Assembly (NCBI GenBank): GCA_007132365.1
Contig: SLOS01000343.1
Coordinates: forward strand, 1-17,746
Direction of reading: 5' to 3'
DNA: 17,746 nt
Origin: Bacteroidales bacterium
GTDB lineage: Bacteria; Bacteroidota; Bacteroidia; Bacteroidales; PUMT01
The notes under the pieces were generated by a model. The model did not search any database, was not told the origin of the DNA, and was given only the letters and a program-made list of their open reading frames with translations. Numbering within the stretch: position 1 is the stretch's first letter; each line of letters opens with the position of its first letter. Positions 8,534-16,347 of the stretch are shown here, in pieces. The position numbers and the translations under genes were made by a program.

Positions 8534-8551
8534 TTGTATCCCGTATAAATT

Positions 8552-8588
8552 AATAAACAGGCTGTCTCTCAAAGGCAGCCTGTTTATT
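8552..8588 (+). terminator. Strong intrinsic terminator, probably bidirectional
   Basis: A perfect 13-bp inverted repeat, AATAAACAGGCTG (8552-8564) and CAGCCTGTTTATT (8576-8588), is extended by one G-T and one C-G pair, leaving a 7-base loop (8567-8573). T residues follow the right arm and A residues flank the left. It sits between the transporter gene and the convergent small ORF and can end both transcripts. Confidence 0.85.
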
Positions 8589-8666
8589 TTATACCGGCCT
8601 TGCCTGTTCCATTCGGGTTAATGTGTATCAATGATTAAGTGACCATTGGTTTCCCGGGTCGGCTTG

Positions 8667-8786
8667 TTATTTTTCAGGATATTCCTGTTCCGGTTTTCTC
8701 TTGATCAATTTATTGAAATATAGATATATGATCACTATTGCGATCAGTGCCAGGAATAATTTTATGTAAGGCGTAAATTTGTACAT
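8667..8786 (-). CDS. Small single-helix membrane protein, 39 residues
   Basis: This small ORF runs from ATG (8784-8786) to TAA (8667-8669) and encodes 39 residues. It starts with MYKFTPYIKL, continues with one hydrophobic helix of about 15-18 residues (FLALIAIVIIYLYF), then a basic and polar tail (NKLIKRKPEQEYPEK). The positive tail after the helix suggests a C-terminus in the cytoplasm. The ATG lies six bases after the stop of the NlpC/P60 gene on the same strand, so translation is probably coupled, and the hairpin at 8552-8588 lies 79 bases beyond its stop. I do not recognise a family. Small membrane proteins of this shape often bind a larger partner; the NlpC/P60 peptidase is the obvious candidate by position, but that is inference. 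Confidence 0.65.
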   Translation of the reverse strand: MYKFTPYIKLFLALIAIVIIYLYFNKLIKRKPEQEYPEK

Positions 8787-8792
8787 ATTATG

Positions 8793-9587
8793 TTATGGTT
8801 TGTCCAGAACATTTTTTATTACCCTCAAGCGGTGGGTATACTGCTTTAATGTACTATTATAGATACCCTGATGATCTATCCTGTCAACCCTCACCCGTGC
8901 GGAAGCATGTACTATCTGCTGATTCCTGATTATTATTCCGGTATGGATGATCTCTCCCTCTTCATTATCGAAAAATGCAAGATCCCCGGGTTGTGCTTCG
9001 TCCGCGAAATTTACGTTTATACCCTCTGCAACCTGCTGGCGGGCATCCCTTGGTATTTTTATGCCGAATAGTTTCATAACTGTTTGAGTAAGCCCTGAAC
9101 AATCCATGCCAAAGGGGTTTTTCCCTCCCCAAAGATAGGGTATATTCATAAATCCAAGAGCGGCCTGTCCAATATTTTCCCTTATGTTTTCCCGGGTGTA
9201 AAAAAATGGCTCTTGCTGACAGTGAAAATGAAGGTCATCTATCCGGAAACTGTTTGATGCAGGTTTATATGCATATATTGAACTTCCTGCAGGGATATAA
9301 ATCGGATGTTTACTCATATTATTTTTCACGGGCAGGATAAGATTTCCAAGTACCCTGAAATCTGAGTTAATCATGCTTAAGGCGGATTCTTCAGGAACAT
9401 CCGTTATCATAGGATTGTAAAGCCAACCCTGGTATCCGTCATGGCATATTTCAACAAAGCTCCATTTTTGCTGTTTTTCAATTATCGTTACGTACTCTCC
9501 GAAAAGCAGCTGGCTGATCATTTCATCTTTTTCAGAAGCCCCTGATCTTAAAGGAACGACAGGTAAAACAGATACTGCATATTGCAT
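8793..9587 (-). CDS. SH3 and NlpC/P60 cysteine peptidase, YkfC-like
   Basis: This peptidase has 264 residues. The N-terminal half is a bacterial SH3 region (about 5-60: VVPLRSGASEKDEMISQLLFG, GYQGWLYNP) followed by a linking beta region. The C-terminal NlpC/P60 domain (about 135-260) has the YLWGGKNPFGMDCSGLTQ motif with catalytic Cys163, His215 in HTGIII and His227 in VHAS. Proteins of this SH3-NlpC/P60 layout, such as YkfC, cleave gamma-D-Glu to diamino-acid bonds in free murein peptides during wall recycling. No signal peptide or lipobox is visible: the N-terminus MQYAVSVLPVVPLRSG leads straight into the SH3 fold, so action in the cytoplasm on imported peptides is likely. A good Bacteroidota promoter lies just upstream, and a 39-residue membrane ORF follows after six bases. 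Confidence 0.88.
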   Translation of the reverse strand: MQYAVSVLPVVPLRSGASEKDEMISQLLFGEYVTIIEKQQKWSFVEICHDGYQGWLYNPMITDVPEESALSMINSDFRVLGNLILPVKNNMSKHPIYIPAGSSIYAYKPASNSFRIDDLHFHCQQEPFFYTRENIRENIGQAALGFMNIPYLWGGKNPFGMDCSGLTQTVMKLFGIKIPRDARQQVAEGINVNFADEAQPGDLAFFDNEEGEIIHTGIIIRNQQIVHASARVRVDRIDHQGIYNSTLKQYTHRLRVIKNVLDKP

Positions 9588-9616
9588 ATATTAACAGTCA
9601 ATTGATAAAACCTACT

Positions 9617-9648
9617 CAAACCTACATGTTTTTTTTATAATTATCAAT
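9617..9648 (-). promoter_or_regulatory. Bacteroidota-type promoter of the NlpC/P60 gene
   Basis: On the minus strand ATTG (9648-9645) is followed after 20 bases by TAGGTTTG (9624-9617), an exact match to the -7 consensus TAnnTTTG of the Bacteroidota primary sigma factor, with a three-of-four match to the -33 box TTTG. Transcription would begin near 9610, giving a leader of about 22 bases. Confidence 0.55.
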
Positions 9649-9797
9649 CCTGATTGAAGGGAAGTTGACAACAAAATATTTTCCAGGTCATATCATCCTT
9701 TAAAATTGTATATTTCTCCTGTAAAAAATCATAAATTTTGTCTGAATAAAATATCCAAAATTTTTGCTTACAGTCGGAACCGCTTTGCTTTCCCATA

Positions 9798-9843
9798 AAA
9801 TTTTTTTCATCTGTCTGTGTTTAATTTTAGATGAAAAAAATTT
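9798..9843 (+). repeat. 15-bp inverted repeat upstream of the HD phosphodiesterase gene
   Basis: AAATTTTTTTCATCT (9798-9812) and AGATGAAAAAAATTT (9829-9843) are perfect inverted copies separated by 16 bases. The right arm falls exactly between the candidate -33 and -7 boxes of the downstream gene. It could be an operator for a dimeric regulator. It lies upstream of the predicted transcription start, so it would not be in the mRNA from that promoter. Confidence 0.6.
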
Positions 9844-9855
9844 CATGTACATTTG
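9825..9855 (+). promoter_or_regulatory. Bacteroidota-type promoter of the HD phosphodiesterase gene
   Basis: TACATTTG (9848-9855) matches TAnnTTTG exactly. TTTT (9825-9828), a three-of-four match to the TTTG -33 box, lies 19 bases upstream. Transcription would start around 9862, about 30 bases before the GTG start codon. Confidence 0.5.
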
Positions 9856-9890
9856 TTTTTACGTTTGATTAAATGTGCATTATATAAATC

Positions 9891-12035
9891 GTGGAAAAAA
9901 TTGTTGAAATACTAAAAAGGAATTATAACAGCATAAGCGTGATTTCGCTTTTCCTGATTACCGGGTTGCTTATTCTCTATTTTCTTCCGCGGGAGGGAAA
10001 ATTCAGGTATGAATATCAAAGAGGACGTCCCTGGATGCATGAAACTCTTATTGCCCCGTTTAATTTCCCAATCTATAAAACTGAGGCCGAACTGAGCGCA
10101 GAAAGAGACAGCATACTCACTGATTTCCATCATTACTTCCAATATGACAGCCTTGTACATGATTACATTATATCAACCTATCACAGGTACCTGGAAAGCA
10201 GATGGAAAGAATTCATTTCTGACCGGTTTGATGTGGAAGAGGATCAGTTTGAGCGGTTTTTTAAGGATAATCCAGGTTTAAACTCTTTAATAGATGATTT
10301 TATATCATACAGCACAAGTTTATTAGATTATGTCTATGAACGGGGAATAATAGCCCCGGGTGAAACTGCCGACAGGATTGTCACCTCACGGGAATCAATA
10401 ATTATTGTGAAGGATAACATCGGTGAGAGAACTCCACCGGATGGTTTTTACAGGCAAAGATCAGCCTATGAGTACATAAAGGAAAATGTTGAAAAATGGA
10501 TTTCTGCGGAATTATCGAACATGCCTTCAAACATGCCTGAATTTTTGCGGTCCATTGAATTCAGCGATTATATTGTACCAAATTTGCATTACGACCAGGC
10601 AATGACAGACAGGGTTCGTCAAAGCCTGCTTGATGAAATTTCGCTTGCAAGGGGCATGGTACAATCTGGTGAGCGCATTGTTTCAAAGGGCGACCTTATT
10701 ACCAATGAAGTTTTTCAAATACTTGAATCACTTAGAAGAGAATATGAATCAAGGCTGAGGGGAGCAAACCTGAATCTGATATTGCTTGGACAGGTAATAC
10801 TTGTATTTTCATTGCTGATTATCCTTTACTTTTTTTTGTATCATTTCAGGCACGAAATTCTGATTAATATAAGGAAAACACTTTTTATACTTTTTCTGCT
10901 CTTTTTAATGGTATTTGTTTCGATCATGATCATCAGGTTCAGCATGATAAATTTCTATATAGTTCCTTTTGCCATAGTACCGATCATTATAAGGACCTTC
11001 TATGATGAGAGACTTGCACTGTTCGTGCATACCATTATACTCCTGCTTGTCGGATTCTTTGCTCCCAACAGTTTTGAATTTGTTTTTCTCAATTTCGTAA
11101 TAGGTATAGTAGCCATATTCAGCCTGACCAATATTTACAGGCGAAGTAAACTTTTCCTTACAGCAGTTATAATTATTTTCTCCTATTCATTGCTATATTT
11201 TGGAATAGCCATTATCCAGGAGCGAAGTATAGCTTCAATTGATCTCATTAACTTTGCATGGTTCGGCGGAAACGGTCTGCTGGTTCTGACCACCTATCCC
11301 CTGCTGTATATTTTTGAGAAGACATTTGGTTTTATATCGGATGCCACACTTATGGAATTGTCTGATACCAATCAGCCACTCCTGCGAAAACTTGCTGAGG
11401 AAGCACCTGGTACCTTCCAGCACTCGATACAGGTGGCAAACCTTGCTGAAGCTGCTGTTTATGAGATTGGAGGGAATCCTTTACTTGTCAGGACAGGGGC
11501 GCTCTATCATGATATTGGCAAGATGACAAATCCTTTTTATTTTGTTGAAAACCAAACTTCAGGGTATAACCCTCATGATTCACTTGAGTTTGAAGAGAGT
11601 GCACAAATGATAATCTCTCATGTTACCAAAGGGGTTGAAATGGGAAAAAAGAATAATCTTCCCCAGCAGATAATTGATTTCATCCGGACTCATCATGGAA
11701 CAACACGGGTACAATATTTTTACAAGTCCTATCTCAGAAAATATCCAAATGATGAGGTAGATGCAGCCAGGTATACGTATCCCGGACCAAAGCCGTTTTC
11801 ACGGGAAACAGCCGTCCTGATGATGGCAGATTCAGTTGAGGCTGCGTCCAGAAGCCTTAAGGAAATAAATGCTGATTCAATCAATTCCCTGGTGGAATCA
11901 ATTATAGACTACCAGGTAATTGAAGAGCAGTTCAGCAACACTGAAATTACTTTCAGGGATATATCAAGGATAAAGGAAGTGTACAAGAAAAAGCTCCGAA
12001 ATATCTATCATGCCAGGGTTGAATACCCTGAATAG
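9891..12035 (+). CDS. pgpH: 7TM-HD membrane phosphodiesterase, PgpH-like (c-di-AMP)
   Basis: This is an inner-membrane protein of 714 residues with the full PgpH layout: one N-terminal helix (about 15-33), a large extracytoplasmic 7TMR-HDED-type domain (about 34-290), a bundle of about seven helices (about 293-480) and a cytoplasmic HD domain (about 495-700). The metal and catalytic residues are visible: His511 (TFQHSIQVANLAEAA), His540-Asp541 (YHDIGK), His601-His602 (THHGTT) and Asp647 (MMADSVEAA). PgpH-type proteins hydrolyse cyclic di-AMP to pApA, adjusting a second messenger tied to wall, potassium and osmotic balance. The start is GTG (9891); no ATG gives a better N-terminus, and the frame begins MEKIVEILKRNYNS before the first helix. 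The stop lies six bases from the convergent LolA-like gene stop. Confidence 0.92.
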   Translation: MEKIVEILKRNYNSISVISLFLITGLLILYFLPREGKFRYEYQRGRPWMHETLIAPFNFPIYKTEAELSAERDSILTDFHHYFQYDSLVHDYIISTYHRYLESRWKEFISDRFDVEEDQFERFFKDNPGLNSLIDDFISYSTSLLDYVYERGIIAPGETADRIVTSRESIIIVKDNIGERTPPDGFYRQRSAYEYIKENVEKWISAELSNMPSNMPEFLRSIEFSDYIVPNLHYDQAMTDRVRQSLLDEISLARGMVQSGERIVSKGDLITNEVFQILESLRREYESRLRGANLNLILLGQVILVFSLLIILYFFLYHFRHEILINIRKTLFILFLLFLMVFVSIMIIRFSMINFYIVPFAIVPIIIRTFYDERLALFVHTIILLLVGFFAPNSFEFVFLNFVIGIVAIFSLTNIYRRSKLFLTAVIIIFSYSLLYFGIAIIQERSIASIDLINFAWFGGNGLLVLTTYPLLYIFEKTFGFISDATLMELSDTNQPLLRKLAEEAPGTFQHSIQVANLAEAAVYEIGGNPLLVRTGALYHDIGKMTNPFYFVENQTSGYNPHDSLEFEESAQMIISHVTKGVEMGKKNNLPQQIIDFIRTHHGTTRVQYFYKSYLRKYPNDEVDAARYTYPGPKPFSRETAVLMMADSVEAASRSLKEINADSINSLVESIIDYQVIEEQFSNTEITFRDISRIKEVYKKKLRNIYHARVEYPE

Positions 12036-12041
12036 TGATTA

Positions 12042-12698
12042 TTACCAGCGCATATCTATCACCTCAACTCCCGGATGGTCTGATTCGTTAAAAACAAAGT
12101 ATGATTCAGGTAACGTTTTTGTCTTATCATAACTGTTAACAATAAAGGTATACCTGTTACCATCTTTCCCTGCAATTACTGCCGAATGGAGAAAATTGCT
12201 GTTCCTGCCTATGAAAAGCTTGACAGTGTGAAAATCCCGGTCAAGATCCACAGGATGCAGGTCTATTTCGTACAGCCTGTATCCTGATTCATTTATTTCT
12301 CCCACCAGCCTGTATTTGAATTCTTCATCATACATAGTGAAGAGTTTTGCCGGATTTGACATTAGTCCGCCCTCTTCTTCATCCGGATCGCTTATCATAA
12401 CTTCATTTACATCCGGCATATAGGTAAATATTGATTTTCCGTCAAACCATGTTTCGGTTCCCATGATTTTCAGCCTGTATTTTTCATCTTTGATAGTCAG
12501 TTCTCCGTCAAACTGGTCAATTATCTCGTCTTTCATACTCGACATGATAATTGTAAAATCCAGTACCACAGATGGTGCTGACAAGGTTTGTGCCGAAAAA
12601 TCCTCCAGGATCTTTCCGGCTCTTTCATCCTTTTGAGCGTTCAGATGGATGCTGTATAGAAACAGAATAAATATTGATATAAAATTAATTTTGTTCAT
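12042..12698 (-). CDS. LolA-like outer-membrane lipoprotein carrier
   Basis: The product has 218 residues with a signal peptide at about 1-21 (ISIFILFLYSIHLNA, cut before QKDE). The mature part follows the LolA pattern: an early helix (RAGKILEDFSAQ), then beta-strands with DGELTIKDEKYRLKI, TWFDGKSIFTYMPDVNEV and FIVNSYD. LolA carries lipoproteins through the periplasm from LolCDE to the outer membrane. Bacteroidota members are divergent, so the call is LolA-like. The gene begins 20 bases after ftsK on the same strand, an order I know from Bacteroidota genomes, and is probably co-transcribed with it. An acidic insert DPDEEEGG lies near residue 105. Confidence 0.85.
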   Translation of the reverse strand: MNKINFISIFILFLYSIHLNAQKDERAGKILEDFSAQTLSAPSVVLDFTIIMSSMKDEIIDQFDGELTIKDEKYRLKIMGTETWFDGKSIFTYMPDVNEVMISDPDEEEGGLMSNPAKLFTMYDEEFKYRLVGEINESGYRLYEIDLHPVDLDRDFHTVKLFIGRNSNFLHSAVIAGKDGNRYTFIVNSYDKTKTLPESYFVFNESDHPGVEVIDMRW

Positions 12699-12718
12699 TA
12701 ACTGATTGTAATTATTTA

Positions 12719-15103
12719 TTAATTATTCATCTCCTTCAATAACTGTTCCAAACTGTATTCATCATTGATTAAAACCTGCCTTGCCTTGCTGCCTTCAAAC
12801 GGGCCCACTATTCCCGCTGCTTCCAGCTGATCAATCAAGCGGCCGGCACGGTTATATCCGATCGAGAATTTTCTCTGAATCAGGGAAGTTGATCCCTGTT
12901 GATGCTGTACAACCAGCCTGGCAGCCTCATCAAAAATATCATCTCTTTTTCTCAGGTCGACTTCTGCCGATTCAGTACCAGTATCTCCAACATATTCAGG
13001 CAGCTGATGAGCGGTGGTGTAGCCTTTCTGTGACCCAATAAATTCCGTTATCCGGTCAATTTCATCAGTATCAATAAAGGCGCATTGCAACCTTATCATC
13101 TCACTCCCGGCAGTGATAAGCATGTCACCCCGTCCTATGAGCTGGTTGGCTCCGGGAGTATCGAGGATTGTTCTTGAATCCATCATGGAAGTTACCCTGA
13201 AGGCTATACGGCTCGGGAAATTTGCCTTTATCACGCCGGTAATGATATTTGTAGTTGGACGTTGTGTAGCTATGACAAGATGTATCCCTATTGCCCTTGC
13301 CAGTTGCGCCAGTCTCGCAAGCGGTGTCTCTATCTCCCTTCCGGCAGTCATTATCAGGTCGGCAAATTCATCAATAATAACAACTATATAGGGCAGGTAG
13401 CGGTGGCCTTTAACCGGATTGAGGCGCCGGCCAATGAACTTTGCATTATATTCTTTTATATTTCTGACATGTGCCTCTTTGAGCAGATCATATCGCTCAT
13501 CCATTTCTATGGTGAGTGATTGCAGGGTGTGTATGACCTTTTGGGTGTCTGTGATTATTGCTTCTTCCGTGTCAGGAAGTTTAGCAAGATAATGGCACTC
13601 TATTTTTGAGTAAACAGTCAGCTCCACCTTTTTTGGGTCAATAAGCACAAATTTCAATTGTGCCGGATGTTTTTTATATAAAAGCGATGTGAGTATTGCA
13701 TTCAGCCCTACCGATTTCCCCTGGCCTGTTGCCCCTGCAATAAGAAGGTGAGGCATCCGGGTAAGGTCCACTGCATAGGTCTCGTTCGAAATTGTTTTTC
13801 CCAGAACTATAGGGAGCTCGTATTTGGCCTCCTGAAATTTTACTGAACTGATAACTGATCTCATTGAAACTATTTCAGGATTCTGGTTGGGGACTTCAAT
13901 GCCGATTGTCCCTCTGCCAGGGATCGGGGCAATAATTCTTATCCCCAGGGCCGAAAGACTTAATGCAATGTCATCTTCCAGATTTTTTATTTTTGATATG
14001 CGAATGCCGGGCGCCGGCACTATCTCGTATAGTGTCACTGTGGGTCCTATAGTTGCTGTAATTTTATCTATCTGTATTTTGTAATTTGCCAGGGTTTCAA
14101 CTATCCGGTTTTTGTTATTTATAAGCTCTTCCTTGCTGACCGGGCTTTCAGAAGATTTATATGGCTCAAGAAGGCTGATTGGAGGGAACCTGTAAGATGG
14201 AAGATCCAGGGTCGGATCATAGTCCTCTACCTGATGGGCATTTATAATGTCATCAGAAAGGCTTTTTTCATCGGGGTTTTTCTCTTTCACATGAAGTTTT
14301 ACACTGACTTGCTGATGGTCTTTTGAACCTTCATCGTATAAATTGTCTTGCAGGCCTGTTTCATTTTCACTTTCAATTTCAAAAGGCTCTTCTCCTGGTA
14401 TTTTTTCATCTTCCCCGGATTCATGTTCTTCTTCCATGACGGAACCCGGGTCTTTATCTGCATTTTCAACTATACCGGTCTCCGTTTTTTTAAACCTCAG
14501 CCTGCTGATCAGGTTCCTTATAGCTGATAATGAACCTTTAAAAGAAAAAAGTACAAAAGAAAAAATTAGCATGATCACCAGGAATGCAGTTCCGGTTTTA
14601 CCAATAAAGGCGTTGAGCCATTCTGCCATAAAATATCCGTGGGCGCCTCCGGGCCCGCTTCCCAGAAAACCACCTGCATCGCTAAAAAGATAACCAAGGC
14701 ACAAAGATAAAAGTATAGCCCCTGTAACTGTTATTCTGAATATCCTGCCATAATTAAGCAGTCTTACCCTGATTAATTTGAAGCCGGTCAGGATAAGAAG
14801 AAAAGGTACGCTGAATGAGGCTATCCCGAACCATTTGTTTAAAAAAAGCGATGATAGCCAGGCACCAGTTTTACCAGCCCAGTTTTCAACCCTTATATCG
14901 GAATTAGAGATTATTTTTTCCCATTCAAAGCTCTGGTCATTTTTCCACGTAAAAAAGTAGGATACAAATGCTAACGTAAGAAACAGGGCGAATATGAGGA
15001 TAAAACCACCCAGTGACAATCTGAAACGTTCATCTTTGAAAAAGCTGATAATCCTGTTTTTCTTTTTCCTGGTATTCACCTTTTTTTCTTTAGCTGAAGC
15101 CAT
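12719..15103 (-). CDS. ftsK: DNA translocase FtsK
   Basis: This septal DNA motor of 794 residues pumps chromosome ends and aids dimer resolution at division. A basic N-terminus is followed by four membrane helices (about 30-52, 92-112, 122-142, 170-188), a short acidic linker (about 205-300, rich in Glu and Asp), and the alpha-beta RecA-type motor. Walker A is GATGQGKS at 457-464 (Lys463) and Walker B contains Asp578-Glu579 in VVIIDEFADL; ATQRPTTNIITGVIKANFPS is the conserved stretch after it. The C-terminal gamma winged helix (about 728-794, LIQRKFSIGYNRAGRLIDQL) would read polar KOPS-like sequences. The linker is much shorter than in E. coli FtsK, as in many Bacteroidota. The ATG at 15103 is well placed before the basic N-terminus. 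The LolA-like gene follows after 20 bases. Confidence 0.96.
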   Translation of the reverse strand: MASAKEKKVNTRKKKNRIISFFKDERFRLSLGGFILIFALFLTLAFVSYFFTWKNDQSFEWEKIISNSDIRVENWAGKTGAWLSSLFLNKWFGIASFSVPFLLILTGFKLIRVRLLNYGRIFRITVTGAILLSLCLGYLFSDAGGFLGSGPGGAHGYFMAEWLNAFIGKTGTAFLVIMLIFSFVLFSFKGSLSAIRNLISRLRFKKTETGIVENADKDPGSVMEEEHESGEDEKIPGEEPFEIESENETGLQDNLYDEGSKDHQQVSVKLHVKEKNPDEKSLSDDIINAHQVEDYDPTLDLPSYRFPPISLLEPYKSSESPVSKEELINNKNRIVETLANYKIQIDKITATIGPTVTLYEIVPAPGIRISKIKNLEDDIALSLSALGIRIIAPIPGRGTIGIEVPNQNPEIVSMRSVISSVKFQEAKYELPIVLGKTISNETYAVDLTRMPHLLIAGATGQGKSVGLNAILTSLLYKKHPAQLKFVLIDPKKVELTVYSKIECHYLAKLPDTEEAIITDTQKVIHTLQSLTIEMDERYDLLKEAHVRNIKEYNAKFIGRRLNPVKGHRYLPYIVVIIDEFADLIMTAGREIETPLARLAQLARAIGIHLVIATQRPTTNIITGVIKANFPSRIAFRVTSMMDSRTILDTPGANQLIGRGDMLITAGSEMIRLQCAFIDTDEIDRITEFIGSQKGYTTAHQLPEYVGDTGTESAEVDLRKRDDIFDEAARLVVQHQQGSTSLIQRKFSIGYNRAGRLIDQLEAAGIVGPFEGSKARQVLINDEYSLEQLLKEMNN

Positions 15104-15283
15104 AATATTTTATCAGTGAGATTACTTGCTGATGATAAAAAAATATTTTTTTGCTTTTACCCGAATTAAGTACCTTAACCTTATTGGTGCAAAATTGCAA
15201 AATATTATCCAAGTTCCCCTTTTTTTTTAAAAATATAAGAATACCTGTTTTAACGGCAGCTATTTCGGGCACAGGTTTATTAA

Positions 15284-15315
15284 TGTGGGGAAAATATTAT
15301 AGCTTTGTAAATTTG
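15284..15315 (+). promoter_or_regulatory. Bacteroidota-type promoter of the carbamate kinase gene
   Basis: TAAATTTG (15308-15315) matches TAnnTTTG exactly, and TGTG (15284-15287) is a three-of-four -33 box 20 bases upstream. Transcription near 15322 would leave about 19 bases before the ATG at 15341. The placement also shows that the TTG at 15317 is not the start codon, because it would lie before or at the transcript start. Confidence 0.5.
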
Positions 15316-15340
15316 ATTGTTTGATAATAAATATCTGTTT

Positions 15341-16297
15341 ATGTGTAAATTAGCTGTCATAGCCCTTGGTGGTAACGCATTGTTGCGCGGTGATCAATCC
15401 GGCACCATAGATGAACAGGAACAAAACACTACCGATACCCTTGAGAATCTGATCTTCCTTTTAGAGGAGGGATATAACCTGGTAATTACCCATGGAAATG
15501 GCCCACAGGTAGGTAATATCCTTATGAGGAATGATGCCGGTGAGCAGATTTATGATATACCGCAGATGCCCCTGGATATTTGTGTTGCTGATTCCCAGGG
15601 AGGTATAGGGTATATGATCGAACGAATGATGCATAATGTACTGAAAAAACATAATATCACCAGAGAGATAGTAACTCTCGTTACAATGGTGGAGGTGGAG
15701 AAAAATGACCCTGCATTTGAAAACCCCACTAAACGTGTGGGCCGCATATATAATAAAGAGCAGGCCGACAAGCTTGCAAAGGATAAGGGCTGGGAGTTCA
15801 GGGAAGAAGTTAAGGTAAAGGAAGGATGGCGCAGGGTGGTTCCTTCTCCGCAACCTATCAGTATCCTGAATGAAAAGGTAGTGGAGGCTATGGCCAGAAG
15901 AGGAACCATTGTAATTGCTTCCGGGGGTGGCGGTATTCCTGTTTATTACGACGAAAAAGGGAATGTCCGGCCTTCTGAGGCGGTAATTGACAAGGATCTG
16001 GCCGGATCACTTCTGGCTGCAAGTATCGGGGCTGATGAGTTTTACATACTTACTGATGTTCCTTATGTTTATATTAATTTTAACAAACCTGACCAGCAGG
16101 TTGTTGAATTCCTTAATCTGGCCGATACCAGGAATTATCTTGCAGAAGGGATGTTCGCCGAAGGAAGCATGGCTCCAAAGATCAGGGCCTGTATGCAATT
16201 TGTAGAAAAGGGCGGGGAAAAAAGCGTGATAACTGAGGCATTTAAATTAGCCGATAAAAAATATGGCACAAAAATAACCATGGAATATGAGGACTGA
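15341..16297 (+). CDS. arcC: Carbamate kinase
   Basis: This cytoplasmic enzyme of 318 residues transfers phosphate between carbamoyl phosphate and ADP, giving ATP, ammonia and carbon dioxide in the catabolic direction. The amino-acid-kinase fold shows ALGGNA (8-13), HGNGPQVGN (51-59), a substrate-region stretch VGRIYNKEQADKLAKDKGW, ASGGGGIPVY, and DKDLAGSLLAASIGADEFYI followed by LTDVPYV. The length is typical for ArcC. The ATG at 15341 is chosen because it starts directly before CKLAVIALGGNA; an in-frame TTG 24 bases upstream falls at the promoter. An ornithine carbamoyltransferase gene follows after 50 bases with no terminator, so the pair would convert citrulline and phosphate to ornithine, ammonia, carbon dioxide and ATP. 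No arginine deiminase gene is present in the window. Confidence 0.95.
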   Translation: MCKLAVIALGGNALLRGDQSGTIDEQEQNTTDTLENLIFLLEEGYNLVITHGNGPQVGNILMRNDAGEQIYDIPQMPLDICVADSQGGIGYMIERMMHNVLKKHNITREIVTLVTMVEVEKNDPAFENPTKRVGRIYNKEQADKLAKDKGWEFREEVKVKEGWRRVVPSPQPISILNEKVVEAMARRGTIVIASGGGGIPVYYDEKGNVRPSEAVIDKDLAGSLLAASIGADEFYILTDVPYVYINFNKPDQQVVEFLNLADTRNYLAEGMFAEGSMAPKIRACMQFVEKGGEKSVITEAFKLADKKYGTKITMEYED

Positions 16298-16347
16298 TTA
16301 TCCACGCGTCAACAGCTACTATTTGTTTAATTTAAAATATTGAAAAC

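Larger units (their letters stand above)
9588..9890. other. Divergent promoter region, NlpC/P60 gene and HD phosphodiesterase gene
   Basis: These 303 bases hold no gene. They contain a minus-strand promoter next to the peptidase gene, a plus-strand promoter next to the HD phosphodiesterase gene, and a long AT-rich inverted repeat (9798-9843). A short tandem repeat, AAACCTAC at 9608-9615 and 9618-9625, overlaps the minus-strand promoter. The middle part (about 9650-9790) is AT-rich with no structure that I can assign. Confidence 0.5.

Noticed and set aside
9608..9625. Tandem AAACCTAC words as a separate binding site
   Set aside because: One copy is part of the -7 box of the NlpC/P60 promoter; two copies alone do not support an operator call.
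15187..15202. Tandem GCAAAATT/GCAAAATA words upstream of ftsK
   Set aside because: Only two short copies in an AT-rich intergenic stretch; not distinguishable from chance.
15090..15272. Minus-strand 60-codon ORF upstream of ftsK
   Set aside because: It overlaps the ftsK start and intergenic AT-rich sequence; its composition is lysine- and isoleucine-rich as expected of noncoding AT-rich DNA, with no recognisable motif.
15317..15340. TTG at 15317 as an upstream start of carbamate kinase
   Set aside because: It overlaps the end of the candidate promoter, lies before the predicted transcript start, and adds residues absent from the conserved ArcC N-terminus; the ATG at 15341 fits.
15461..15909. 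Two overlapping minus-strand ORFs inside carbamate kinase
   Set aside because: They are antisense shadows of a complete, conserved kinase gene and show no domain of their own.
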